Origin: Streptomyces sp. JHA26
GTDB lineage: Bacteria > Actinomycetota > Actinomycetes > Streptomycetales > Streptomycetaceae
DNA: 64,000 nt
NCBI RefSeq assembly: GCF_002005565.1
Contig: NZ_BDJC01000040.1
Span: forward strand, 1-64,000
Reading direction: 5' to 3'
Shown here: positions 44,355 through 53,039 of the stretch, piece after piece
Layout of the letters: each line of letters begins with the position of its first letter
How positions within the stretch are numbered: the stretch's first letter is position 1
The notes under the pieces: generated by a model
What the model was told of the DNA's origin: nothing
Seen by the model: only the letters and a program-made list of their open reading frames with translations
Database searches by the model: none
Program-made: the position numbers and the translations under genes

Positions 44355-45761
44355 GTGAAGAGCGCCGTGGAGACCCTGAACCCGACCCGGGTTCGGCTCA
44401 CTGTCGAGGTGCCCTTCGAGGAGCTCAAGGACAGCCTCGACGCGGCGTACAAGAAGATCAACCAGCAGGTCACGGTGAAGGGCTTCCGCAAGGGCAAGAT
44501 CCCGGCCCGGGTCATCGACCAGCGGTTCGGCCGCGGTGCGGTCCTGGAGGAGGCGGTCAACGACGCGCTTCCGAAGTTCTACACCGAGGCGGTCAACGAG
44601 GCCGAGCTGAACCCGCTCGGTCAGCCCGAGGTCGACATCACCGAGCTGAAGGACGGCGAGACGCTGAACTTCACCGCCGAGGTCGACGTCCGCCCGACCG
44701 TCGAGATCCCGGACTACTCCGGCATCGAGGTCGAGGTCGACGCCGTCGAGGTCACCGACGAGGACGTGGAGAAGTCGGTCGAGCAGCTGCGCGAGCGCTT
44801 CGCCTCCACCTCCCCGGTCGAGCGCGCCGCCGAGGACGGCGACGTGGTCACCATCGACCTGGAGGCCAAGGTCGACGGCGAGGTCCTCGAGGACGGCATC
44901 GCGAACGGCGTCTCGTACACCATCGGCTCCGGTGAGCTGCTGGACGGCATCGACGACGCCGTGAAGGGCCTGGAGGCCGGTGGCGAGGCCACCTTCACCT
45001 CCGAGCTCAAGGGCGGCTCGGCGGCCGGCAAGGAGGCCGAGGTCACCGTCAAGGTCACCCAGGTCGCCAAGCGCGAGCTGCCCGAGCTGGACGACGACTT
45101 CGCGCAGCTCGCGTCGGAGTTCGACACCCTGGACGAGCTCAAGGCCGACAGCCGCAAGCGCCTGGCCAACATGAAGCAGTACGACCAGGCCACCCAGGCC
45201 CAGGAGCGCGTGCTGGACAAGCTGCTCGAGCTGGTCGAGGTCCCGGTCCCCGAGAAGCTCCTCGAGGACGAGATCAACACCCGCAAGCACAACCTCGAGC
45301 ACCACCAGCTCGGCCAGATGGGCCTCACCCTCGACAAGTACCTGGAGATCCAGGGCAAGACCGCCGAGGAGTTCGACACCGAGACCCGCGAGGCGGCGAT
45401 CAAGGGCATCAAGACCCAGTTCGTCCTCGACGAGCTGGTCAAGCAGGAGAAGCTCAACGTCAGCCAGGAGGAGCTCACCGAGCACCTCATGCGGCGCGCG
45501 GCCTCCTCCGGCATGTCCCCCGACCAGTTCGCCCAGGCCGTCGTCGAGCAGGGTCAGGTCCCGCTCCTCGTCGGCGAGGTCGCCCGCGGCAAGGCCCTGG
45601 CCGCCGTGGTCGAGAAGGCCACGGTCAAGGACACCAACGGCGAGATCGTCGACCTGGAGGACGAGGAGGACGAGGAGACGGAGGCCACCGAGGCCGCCGC
45701 CACCGAGTCCGCCGACGCCGAGAAGGCCGACGACGAAGCCGAGGAGAAGACCGAGGGCTGA
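44355..45761 (+). CDS. tig: Trigger factor
   Basis: A 468-residue ribosome-associated chaperone and peptidyl-prolyl isomerase. The ribosome-binding signature GFRKGKIP is at about residues 43-50, the PPIase domain spans about 155-240 (EDGDVVTIDLEAKVDGE), and the C-terminal arms are helical. The last 45 residues are a highly acidic Glu/Ala tail. GTG 44355 with AAGGAG upstream; a longer frame from 44259 is rejected. It precedes the clpP operon, as in other bacteria. Confidence 0.97.
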   Translation: MKSAVETLNPTRVRLTVEVPFEELKDSLDAAYKKINQQVTVKGFRKGKIPARVIDQRFGRGAVLEEAVNDALPKFYTEAVNEAELNPLGQPEVDITELKDGETLNFTAEVDVRPTVEIPDYSGIEVEVDAVEVTDEDVEKSVEQLRERFASTSPVERAAEDGDVVTIDLEAKVDGEVLEDGIANGVSYTIGSGELLDGIDDAVKGLEAGGEATFTSELKGGSAAGKEAEVTVKVTQVAKRELPELDDDFAQLASEFDTLDELKADSRKRLANMKQYDQATQAQERVLDKLLELVEVPVPEKLLEDEINTRKHNLEHHQLGQMGLTLDKYLEIQGKTAEEFDTETREAAIKGIKTQFVLDELVKQEKLNVSQEELTEHLMRRAASSGMSPDQFAQAVVEQGQVPLLVGEVARGKALAAVVEKATVKDTNGEIVDLEDEEDEETEATEAAATESADAEKADDEAEEKTEG

Positions 45762-45787
45762 TCCCCCTCGCGTCTCGCCAGACGGAC

Positions 45788-45829
45788 GCAGAACGGGCCC
45801 CGGACGACCATCGCCGGGGCCCGTTCTGC
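45788..45829 (+). terminator. Terminator of tig
   Basis: A perfect 16-bp stem (45788-45803 with 45814-45829) and a 10-nt loop, 27 bp past the tig stop. Confidence 0.82.
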
Positions 45830-45850
45830 ATACGGCTGGACAGCCCCCGA

Positions 45851-45893
45851 AGGGGCGCGGGGAACTGCGCGAGCAACCACGACGTACCCGCAC
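45851..45893. repeat. Dispersed intergenic repeat, copy 1
   Basis: A 43-bp element containing GGGGCGCGGGGAACTGCGCG, found again at 52943-52985 with 40 of 43 bases identical. It fits the short interspersed intergenic repeat common in Streptomyces genomes. It lies in the 319-bp gap between tig and clpP1, between the terminator and the ClgR-type box. Confidence 0.7.
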
Positions 45894-45921
45894 CCGGCGA
45901 CGAACCGGCACCGTCACGGCG

Positions 45922-45939
45922 CTACGCCCCCGGCGAACA
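45922..45939. promoter_or_regulatory. Candidate ClgR operator of clpP1P2
   Basis: On the minus strand this reads TGTTCGCCGGGGGCGTAG, matching the ClgR consensus WNNWCGCYNANRGCGWWS (C. glutamicum, from memory) at all but one specified position. It sits about 60 bp before the likely start of transcription set by TAGGGT (45977-45982). ClgR activates clp genes in actinomycetes. Confidence 0.6.
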
Positions 45940-46080
45940 CCCCCAGAACCGGGATGGCGCCGCAGGCCCCCCGCGTTAGGGTCCATGAATACGAGGGCAG
46001 GGGAGTCTCCGAATCGGCTTCCAGCCCCGCAGGGAAACGTGAGACGGCCCGGCGCCGTCGTAAGACGAGCAGGTGGATAC

Positions 46081-46698
46081 GTGACGAATCTGATGCCCTC
46101 AGCCGCCGGCGAGCCCTCCATCGGTGGTGGCCTCGGCGACCAGGTCTACAACCGACTGCTCGGCGAGCGGATCATCTTCCTCGGCCAGCCCGTGGACGAC
46201 GACATCGCCAACAAGATCACCGCACAGCTGCTGCTCCTTGCCTCCGACCCGGACAAGGACATCTTCCTGTACATCAACAGCCCCGGCGGTTCGATCACGG
46301 CCGGCATGGCGATCTACGACACCATGCAGTACATCAAGAACGACGTGGTGACGATCGCCATGGGCCTCGCGGCCTCGATGGGGCAGTTCCTGCTCAGCGC
46401 GGGCACCCCCGGCAAGCGCTTCGCCCTGCCGAACGCCGAGATCCTGATCCACCAGCCCTCCGCAGGCCTCGCCGGCTCGGCCTCGGACATCAAGATCCAC
46501 GCCGAGCGGCTGCTGCACACCAAGAAGCGCATGGCCGAGCTCACGGCCCAGCACACCGGCCAGACGGTCGAGCAGATCACCCGCGACTCGGACCGCGACC
46601 GCTGGTTCGACGCCTTCGAGGCCAAGGAGTACGGCCTCATCGACGACGTCATCGCGACGGCCGCCGGCATGCCGGGCGGCGGCGGCACGGGCGCCTGA
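46081..46698 (+). CDS. clpP1: ATP-dependent Clp protease proteolytic subunit ClpP1
   Basis: A 205-residue serine peptidase with catalytic Ser in GLAASMGQF and His in ILIHQPS. GTG 46081 (VTNLMPSAAGEP) with AGGTGG upstream is chosen. The longer ATG frame at 45985 would start at or before the transcription start given by the -10 at 45977. It forms a mixed tetradecamer with ClpP2 and works with ClpX or ClpC. clpP2 follows 50 nt later. Confidence 0.96.
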   Translation: MTNLMPSAAGEPSIGGGLGDQVYNRLLGERIIFLGQPVDDDIANKITAQLLLLASDPDKDIFLYINSPGGSITAGMAIYDTMQYIKNDVVTIAMGLAASMGQFLLSAGTPGKRFALPNAEILIHQPSAGLAGSASDIKIHAERLLHTKKRMAELTAQHTGQTVEQITRDSDRDRWFDAFEAKEYGLIDDVIATAAGMPGGGGTGA

Positions 46699-46748
46699 GC
46701 CCCGTCCCGTCCCGAGCCGACCGCCTCAGCCTCTTCCCAGGAGACACT

Positions 46749-47429
46749 GTGAACGACTTCCCCGGCAGCGGCCTGTACGACCGCGCGCGCGCCGAGTACA
46801 CCGGCCCGTCCGCCGAGTCCCGCTACGTCATCCCGCGCTTCGTCGAGCGCACCTCGCAGGGCGTGCGCGAGTACGACCCGTACGCGAAGCTCTTCGAGGA
46901 GCGCGTGATCTTCCTCGGCGTGCAGATCGACGACGCCTCCGCCAACGACGTCATGGCGCAGCTGCTGTGCCTGGAGTCGATGGACCCGGACCGCGACATC
47001 TCGGTCTACATCAACAGCCCCGGCGGCTCCTTCACGGCGCTCACCGCGATCTACGACACGATGCAGTACGTGAAGCCGGACATCCAGACGGTCTGCATGG
47101 GCCAGGCCGCCTCCGCCGCGGCCGTCCTGCTGGCCGCCGGCACGCCGGGCAAGCGCATGGCGCTGCCGAACGCCCGCGTCCTGATCCACCAGCCCTACAG
47201 CGAGACGGGCCGCGGTCAGGTCTCCGACCTGGAGATCGCCGCCAACGAGATCCTGCGCATGCGCGCCCAGCTGGAGGAGATGCTGGCCAAGCACTCCACC
47301 ACGCCGGTCGAGAAGATCCGCGAGGACATCGAGCGCGACAAGATCCTCACGGCCGAGGACGCGCTGAGCTACGGCCTGATCGACCAGATCATCACCACCC
47401 GGAAGATGGACAACTCCTCCCTGCGCTAG
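46749..47429 (+). CDS. clpP2: ATP-dependent Clp protease proteolytic subunit ClpP2
   Basis: A 226-residue paralogue of ClpP1. Catalytic Ser in GQAASAAAVLL and His in VLIHQPY. It carries a longer N-terminus (FPGSGLYDRARAEYTGP), typical of ClpP2. GTG start with AGGAG upstream. Co-transcribed with clpP1. A long inverted repeat follows before clpX. Confidence 0.96.
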   Translation: MNDFPGSGLYDRARAEYTGPSAESRYVIPRFVERTSQGVREYDPYAKLFEERVIFLGVQIDDASANDVMAQLLCLESMDPDRDISVYINSPGGSFTALTAIYDTMQYVKPDIQTVCMGQAASAAAVLLAAGTPGKRMALPNARVLIHQPYSETGRGQVSDLEIAANEILRMRAQLEEMLAKHSTTPVEKIREDIERDKILTAEDALSYGLIDQIITTRKMDNSSLR

Positions 47430-47452
47430 GCGGGAGGCTGTAACGTCTGCCG

Positions 47453-47504
47453 CCCCTTGGCACGGTTTGGCGTGGTTCACGTCAAAGCGAACCGTGCCAA
47501 GGGG
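47453..47504. repeat. Long inverted repeat between clpP2 and clpX
   Basis: A 15-bp perfect outer stem (CCCCTTGGCACGGTT, 47453-47467, with 47490-47504). The inner 22 nt form a second, imperfect 7-bp stem TGGCGTG/CACGTCA with loop GTT. May end clpP1P2 transcripts or act as a control site; it includes GTTCACGTCAAAGCGAAC, a ClgR-like near-palindrome. Confidence 0.55.
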
Positions 47505-47620
47505 GGCCCGGACGAGGGGCCCGGCAAGGTACCGTCGGACATAAGGCAGCACCAGGAGTCAGCCGCTCGTCGACGTCGCGTCGACGAGCAGGGGTCTCCC
47601 AGGCGAAGGGGAAGCACACC

Positions 47621-48907
47621 GTGGCACGCATCGGTGACGGCGGCGATCTGCTCAAGTGCTCGTTCTGCGGCAAGAGCCAGAAGCAGGTCAAGAAGCTCAT
47701 CGCAGGGCCCGGTGTGTACATCTGCGACGAGTGCATCGATCTCTGCAACGAGATCATCGAGGAAGAGCTCGCCGAGACCAGCGAGGTGCGCTGGGAGGAG
47801 CTCCCCAAGCCCCGTGAGATCTACGAGTTCCTCGAGAGCTACGTGGTGGGCCAGGAGGCGGCCAAGAAGGCCCTCTCCGTCGCGGTGTACAACCACTACA
47901 AGCGCGTCCAGGCCGGCGAGAACGGCGGCGCCCAGGGCCGCGAGGACGCCATCGAGCTGGCGAAGTCCAACATCCTCCTGCTGGGTCCCACGGGCTCCGG
48001 CAAGACCCTGCTCGCCCAGACCCTCGCCCGCATGCTGAACGTCCCGTTCGCGATCGCCGACGCCACGGCGCTCACCGAGGCGGGGTACGTCGGCGAGGAC
48101 GTCGAGAACATCCTGCTGAAGCTGATCCAGGCCGCCGACTACGACGTCAAGAAGGCCGAGACCGGGATCATCTACATCGACGAGATCGACAAGGTCGCCC
48201 GCAAGAGCGAGAACCCGTCGATCACGCGCGACGTCAGCGGCGAGGGCGTCCAGCAGGCCCTGCTGAAGATCCTGGAGGGCACCACGGCCTCGGTGCCGCC
48301 GCAGGGCGGCCGCAAGCACCCGCACCAGGAGTTCATCCAGATCGACACGACGAACGTGCTGTTCATCGTGGGCGGTGCCTTCGCGGGCCTGGAGAAGATC
48401 ATCGAGGGCCGGGCCGGCGCCAAGGGCATCGGCTTCGGCGCGCAGATCCGCTCCAAGCGGGAGATCGAGTCCAAGGACCAGTTCGAGCAGGTCATGCCGG
48501 AGGACCTGGTGAAGTTCGGGATGATCCCCGAGTTCATCGGCCGCCTGCCCGTCATCACCTCGGTCCACAACCTCGACCGCGAGGCCCTGCTGCAGATCCT
48601 GGTCGAGCCGCGCAACGCGCTGGTCAAGCAGTACCAGCGCCTGTTCGAACTCGACGGCGTGGAGCTGGACTTCGAGCGCGAGGCGCTGGAGGCCATCGCC
48701 GACCAGGCGATCCTCCGCCAGACCGGCGCCCGCGGCCTGCGCGCCATCATGGAGGAGGTCCTCCAGGGCGTGATGTACGAGGTGCCGTCCCGCAAGGACG
48801 TGGCCCGCGTCGTCATCACGGCCGACGTGGTCCTCTCCAACGTCAACCCGACGCTCATCCCCCGCGATTCGCGCGGCCGCGGGCCGGGCGAGCAGAAGAC
48901 GGCGTAG
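47621..48907 (+). CDS. clpX: ATP-dependent unfoldase ClpX
   Basis: A 428-residue AAA+ unfoldase that feeds proteins to ClpP. The N-terminal zinc-binding domain has Cys13, 16, 35 and 38 (CSFC...CDEC), Walker A GPTGSGKT at 122-129, Walker B IIYIDEID and the pore loop GYVGED. GTG start 47621. Separated from clpP2 by 190 bp, so it probably has its own promoter. Confidence 0.97.
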   Translation: MARIGDGGDLLKCSFCGKSQKQVKKLIAGPGVYICDECIDLCNEIIEEELAETSEVRWEELPKPREIYEFLESYVVGQEAAKKALSVAVYNHYKRVQAGENGGAQGREDAIELAKSNILLLGPTGSGKTLLAQTLARMLNVPFAIADATALTEAGYVGEDVENILLKLIQAADYDVKKAETGIIYIDEIDKVARKSENPSITRDVSGEGVQQALLKILEGTTASVPPQGGRKHPHQEFIQIDTTNVLFIVGGAFAGLEKIIEGRAGAKGIGFGAQIRSKREIESKDQFEQVMPEDLVKFGMIPEFIGRLPVITSVHNLDREALLQILVEPRNALVKQYQRLFELDGVELDFEREALEAIADQAILRQTGARGLRAIMEEVLQGVMYEVPSRKDVARVVITADVVLSNVNPTLIPRDSRGRGPGEQKTA

Positions 48908-48936
48908 CCGTCGCCGTACACGTACGGAGCACGCAT

Positions 48937-48974
48937 GCGGAAGGGGCCCGGTCGAGTGACCGGGCCCCTTCCGC
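48937..48974. terminator. Bidirectional terminator of clpX
   Basis: A perfect 17-bp stem (48937-48953 with 48958-48974), loop GAGT, between clpX and the convergent membrane-protein gene. Confidence 0.85.
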
Positions 48975-48994
48975 GTTCGTCCTGCGCGCCGGCG

Positions 48995-49963
48995 TCAGGC
49001 CTTGACGCGGATCTCCTTGCGGAGCTTGGCGGCGGTCTCGGCCGCCGCCTCCGGGTCGGAACTCTTGCCGGAGGCGATGTCCATCAGGTTCATCGGCATG
49101 ACGAAGCCGAGCGTGCTGTGGTCGCCCCAGGCGCAGTACGTCATGTTCATCGTCTTGGGCGCGTACTCACCGCCGTCGGAGTTGTCGACCTTGGCCTCCT
49201 GGCACTTGAGGACAGCGCCCTCCAGGGCGGAGGGCTTGTACGCCTTCGGTTCACCGAGCATGGTGACCTTCTGGCCGTCCTCGTCCTTCTGGCTCTCGGA
49301 CTTCATGTAGGCGAGCATCGCGTCGACGGTCTTCTCGGGATCGTCGATCGTGCCGTAGACACCCGCGAACATGAGCTGCTTGCTCGCCAGCGGGCTGTCC
49401 TCGTTCGCCGACTCCCAGGACGCGCTGACGTCCTTCGCATCCTTCACCCCCCACTTCTCAGCGTCCTTCATGTCGCTGTCCGTCATGGTGTTGGAGTCGC
49501 TCTCGGACTTCTTGTACTCACCGAGCACCGTCGCCGGAGTCGTCAGCTTGTGCGGGCCGTCGTCGGCGATGTCGCCGGCGCCGCCACCACTGCCGCCGCC
49601 GAGCACGAAGTACGCGCCCACGCCGATCGCCGCCACGACCGCGACCGCGCCGATGATCAGACCCGTCTTCTTCTTGCCGCCGGCCGGCGCCGGGGGCTGG
49701 GGCATGCCGTAGGGCTGCTGGCCGTAGGGGGCCTGCGGCGGGACGCCGCCCTGCCCGGGCTGCTGCGGGTAGCCGTAACCCTGCTGGGCGGGCGGTGCCT
49801 GCTGCGGGTAGCCGTAGCCCGGCTGCGCGGGCGGCGTCTGCTGGGGGTAGCCGTAGCCGGGCTGGGGGGCCTGCGGCTGCTGCTGGCCGTACGGTCCCGG
49901 CTGGCCGTACGGTCCGGGCTGCTGTGGCTGCCCGCCGTACGGGCCCGGCTGGTTCTGACTCAT
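48995..49963 (-). CDS. PYGQ-repeat single-pass membrane protein
   Basis: A 322-residue protein. Residues 1-95 are a Pro/Gln/Tyr/Gly repeat region (repeats of PGPYGQ and PGYGYPQQ), then basic GGKKK, one membrane helix (TGLIIGAVAVVAAIGVGAYFVL) and a 200-residue extracellular domain with a possible CQEAK/YCAWG disulfide. Function unknown; such proteins are common in actinomycetes. ATG 49963 with GGAGGGG upstream. Confidence 0.72.
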   Translation of the reverse strand: MSQNQPGPYGGQPQQPGPYGQPGPYGQQQPQAPQPGYGYPQQTPPAQPGYGYPQQAPPAQQGYGYPQQPGQGGVPPQAPYGQQPYGMPQPPAPAGGKKKTGLIIGAVAVVAAIGVGAYFVLGGGSGGGAGDIADDGPHKLTTPATVLGEYKKSESDSNTMTDSDMKDAEKWGVKDAKDVSASWESANEDSPLASKQLMFAGVYGTIDDPEKTVDAMLAYMKSESQKDEDGQKVTMLGEPKAYKPSALEGAVLKCQEAKVDNSDGGEYAPKTMNMTYCAWGDHSTLGFVMPMNLMDIASGKSSDPEAAAETAAKLRKEIRVKA

Positions 49964-50099
49964 TGCGGGGTTCCCCTCCGGATGCTTATGTGATGCTCAC
50001 ATCCTGACGCAGACCTGGCGTGCGCAGGTCACCGGGGGCGGCACCGTTACGAAGGAAAGACGTTTCGGGACATGGCCGTGACGCCCTTAAACTGAGCGC

Positions 50100-52724
50100 G
50101 TGACCGAGAACGCTCAGCAGCAGCCACCAGCGCCCGACACCGAACTGCCGACCACGTACGCGCCGGCCGATGTAGAGGGGCCGCTGTACGAGCGCTGGGT
50201 GGAGCGGGGTTACTTCGAGGCGGACGAGAAGAGCGACAAGCCGCCGTACACCGTCGTCATCCCGCCGCCGAACGTCACGGGCAGCCTGCACCTCGGGCAC
50301 GCCTTCGAGCACACGCTCATCGACGCCCTGACCCGCCGCAAGCGCATGCAGGGGTTCGAGACGCTGTGGCAGCCCGGCATGGACCACGCCGGCATCGCCA
50401 CGCAGAACGTCGTCGAGCGGGAGCTCGCCAAGGAGGGCAAGTCCCGTCACGACCTCGGCCGTGAGGCGTTCATCGAGCGGGTCTGGAAGTGGAAGGGCGA
50501 GTCCGGCGGGCAGATCTCCGGCCAGATGCGCCGCCTCGGCGACGGCGTCGCCTGGTCGCGTGAGCGCTTCACGATGGACGAGGGCCTCTCCCAGGCCGTC
50601 CAGACCATCTTCAAGCGGCTCTACGACGACGAGCTGATCTACCGCGCCGAGCGCATCATCAACTGGTGCCCGCGCTGCCTGACCGCGATCTCCGACATCG
50701 AGGTCGACTACCAGGACGACGACGGCGAGCTCGTCTCGATGAAGTACGGGGAGGGCGACGACACCATCGTCGTCGCCACCACCCGCGCCGAGACGATGCT
50801 CGGCGATACCGCCGTCGCCGTCCACCCCGAGGACGAGCGCTACAAGCACCTCGTCGGCAAGCTCGTCAAGCTGCCGCTGACCGACCGCTCCATCCCGGTC
50901 GTCGCGGACGAGCACGTCGACCCCGAGTTCGGCACCGGCGCCGTCAAGGTGACGCCCGCCCACGACCCGAACGACTTCGAGATCGGCCAGCGCCACGACC
51001 TGCCGTCCATCGCCGTGATGGACGAGCACGCCGTCATCACCGCCCACGGCCCCTTCCAGGGCCTGGACCGGCTCGAGGCCCGCTCCGCCATCGTCGCCGC
51101 GCTGCGCGCCGAGGGACGGATCGTCGCCGAGAAGCGGCCCTACGTCCACAGCGTCGGCCACTGCTCGCGCTGCAAGACCACCATCGAGCCGCGCCTGTCC
51201 ATGCAGTGGTGGGTCAAGGTCGGCCCGCTGGCCAAGGCCGCCGGTGACGCCGTCCGCGAGGGCAAGGTCACCATCCATCCGCAGGAGATGGAGAAGCGCT
51301 ACTTCGACTGGGTCGACAACCTCCACGACTGGTGCATCTCGCGGCAGTTGTGGTGGGGCCACCGCATCCCCGTCTGGTACGGGCCGAACGGCGAGGTCGT
51401 CTGCGTCGGCCCGGACGACGAGGCGCCGACCGGCGAGGGCTGGCACCAGGACACCGACGTCCTCGACACCTGGTTCTCCTCCGGCCTGTGGCCCTTCTCC
51501 ACGCTGGGCTGGCCCGAACGGACCGAGTCGCTCGCGAAGTTCTACCCGAACTCCGTCCTGGTCACCGGCTACGACATCCTCTTCTTCTGGGTCGCCCGGA
51601 TGATGATGTTCGGCCTCTACGCGATGGACGGCACCCCGCCGTTCCACACCATCGCCCTGCACGGCATGGTCCGCGACCAGTTCGGCAAGAAGATGTCGAA
51701 GTCCTTCGGCAACGCGGTCAACCCGCTGGACTGGATGGACAAGTACGGCTCCGACGCCCTGCGCTTCACCCTGGCGCGCGGTGCCAACCCGGGCGTGGAC
51801 GTCCCGATCGGCGAGGACTGGGTCCAGGGCTCGCGCAACTTCGCCAACAAGCTCTGGAACGCTACGCGCTTCGCGCTGATGAACGGCGCGACGGTGGACG
51901 GCCCGCTGCCGGAGCCGTCGGCGATGTCCGCCACCGACCGGTGGATCCTGTCGCGGCTGAACTCGGTCGTCGCCGAGGTCGACGCGTACTACGACGACTT
52001 CCAGTTCGCCAAGCTCTCCGACGCGCTGTTCCACTTCGCGTGGGACGAGGTCTTCGACTGGTACGTCGAGCTGTCCAAGACCACCTTCCAGGCGGGCGGC
52101 GAGGCCGCCGAGGTCAGCAAGCGCGTCCTGGGCGAGGTCCTGGACGTCACGCTGCGCCTGCTGCACCCGGTCGTCCCGTTCGTCACCGAGACGCTGTGGA
52201 CCACCCTGACCGGCGGCGAGTCCGTCGTCGTCGCGGACTGGCCGGCCGACAGCGGCTTCCGGGACGCGGACGCCGAGCGGGAGATCGGGACGGTCCAGTC
52301 CGTCGTCACCGAGGTGCGGCGCTTCCGGGCCGACCAGGGCCTGCAGCCCGGGCAGCGGGTCCCGGCCCGGCTGACGGTGGACGGCACGGCGCTCGCCCCG
52401 CACGAGGCGGCCATCCGGCAGCTCCTGCGGCTCCAGCCGGAGGGCGAGTCCTTCACGGCGACGGCGACGCTGCCGGTGGCGGGGGCGGAGGTCGCCCTCG
52501 ACCTCTCCGGTGTGATCGACTTCGCCGCCGAGCGCAAGCGTCTCGCCAAGGACCTCGCCGCCGCCGAGAAGGAGAAGGCGCAGGCCGAGGGCAAGCTCGG
52601 CAACGAGGCGTTCCTCGCCAAGGCGCCGGACCACGTCGTGGACAAGATCCGGGGGCGCCTGGCGAAGGCGGACGAGGACATCGCCCGCATCCAGGCCCAA
52701 CTGGAGAAGCTGCCGCAGGCGTAG
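50100..52724 (+). CDS. valS: Valyl-tRNA synthetase
   Basis: An 874-residue class I synthetase charging tRNA-Val. The HIGH-type motif is HLGH at residues 64-67 (NVTGSLHLGH), KMSKS near residue 530, the editing domain lies between (GTGAVKVTPAHDPNDFE), and a C-terminal coiled coil (LAAAEKEKAQAEGKL). GTG 50100; weak ribosome site. No T-box leader is seen in the 136 bp upstream. Confidence 0.97.
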   Translation: MTENAQQQPPAPDTELPTTYAPADVEGPLYERWVERGYFEADEKSDKPPYTVVIPPPNVTGSLHLGHAFEHTLIDALTRRKRMQGFETLWQPGMDHAGIATQNVVERELAKEGKSRHDLGREAFIERVWKWKGESGGQISGQMRRLGDGVAWSRERFTMDEGLSQAVQTIFKRLYDDELIYRAERIINWCPRCLTAISDIEVDYQDDDGELVSMKYGEGDDTIVVATTRAETMLGDTAVAVHPEDERYKHLVGKLVKLPLTDRSIPVVADEHVDPEFGTGAVKVTPAHDPNDFEIGQRHDLPSIAVMDEHAVITAHGPFQGLDRLEARSAIVAALRAEGRIVAEKRPYVHSVGHCSRCKTTIEPRLSMQWWVKVGPLAKAAGDAVREGKVTIHPQEMEKRYFDWVDNLHDWCISRQLWWGHRIPVWYGPNGEVVCVGPDDEAPTGEGWHQDTDVLDTWFSSGLWPFSTLGWPERTESLAKFYPNSVLVTGYDILFFWVARMMMFGLYAMDGTPPFHTIALHGMVRDQFGKKMSKSFGNAVNPLDWMDKYGSDALRFTLARGANPGVDVPIGEDWVQGSRNFANKLWNATRFALMNGATVDGPLPEPSAMSATDRWILSRLNSVVAEVDAYYDDFQFAKLSDALFHFAWDEVFDWYVELSKTTFQAGGEAAEVSKRVLGEVLDVTLRLLHPVVPFVTETLWTTLTGGESVVVADWPADSGFRDADAEREIGTVQSVVTEVRRFRADQGLQPGQRVPARLTVDGTALAPHEAAIRQLLRLQPEGESFTATATLPVAGAEVALDLSGVIDFAAERKRLAKDLAAAEKEKAQAEGKLGNEAFLAKAPDHVVDKIRGRLAKADEDIARIQAQLEKLPQA

Positions 52725-52742
52725 GCGCCGGTACGTCCCTGC

Positions 52743-52775
52743 AGGCCCCCGGTGCCGTGTCGGCGCCGGGGGCCT
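52743..52775 (+). terminator. Terminator of valS
   Basis: A 15-bp stem (52743-52757 with 52761-52775) with one G-U pair and loop TGT, 19 bp past the valS stop. Confidence 0.75.
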
Positions 52776-52942
52776 ACGGCTGCCGGGGGTGGGTGCGCAA
52801 CCCGGCGCTGCCGGGGTGCCGCTGCGCCCACCCGTGCCGCCCCAGCGGCACGACTGCCCGCAGTTGCGTGAGCCGGGCGGCGCGGGCCTGCGGCTGTGTG
52901 TGCCGGGCGGCTCCCCGTTCGGCGCCGGGGGCTGCGTGTCCC

Positions 52943-52985
52943 AGGGGCGCGGGGAACTGCGCGAGCGGCCACGACGGACCCGCAC
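52943..52985. repeat. Dispersed intergenic repeat, copy 2
   Basis: Matches 45851-45893 at 40 of 43 positions (see copy 1). Bases 52777-52935 next to it, rich in CCGGGGTGCC and GCCGCCCCAGCGGCACG, look like further intergenic repeat material. The valS-folC gap (315 bp) therefore holds a terminator, repeats and the folC promoter. Confidence 0.7.
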
Positions 52986-53039
52986 GTGCCGCACGACCTC
53001 AGCCGCCCCGCCGTCGGAGACCTCCGTAGACTGGTTCCC

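Noticed and set aside
45985..46080. Longer ClpP1 start at ATG 45985
   Set aside because: The -10 hexamer ends 2 nt before it, so the mRNA probably begins inside or after this codon; GTG 46081 has a ribosome site and matches the family start.
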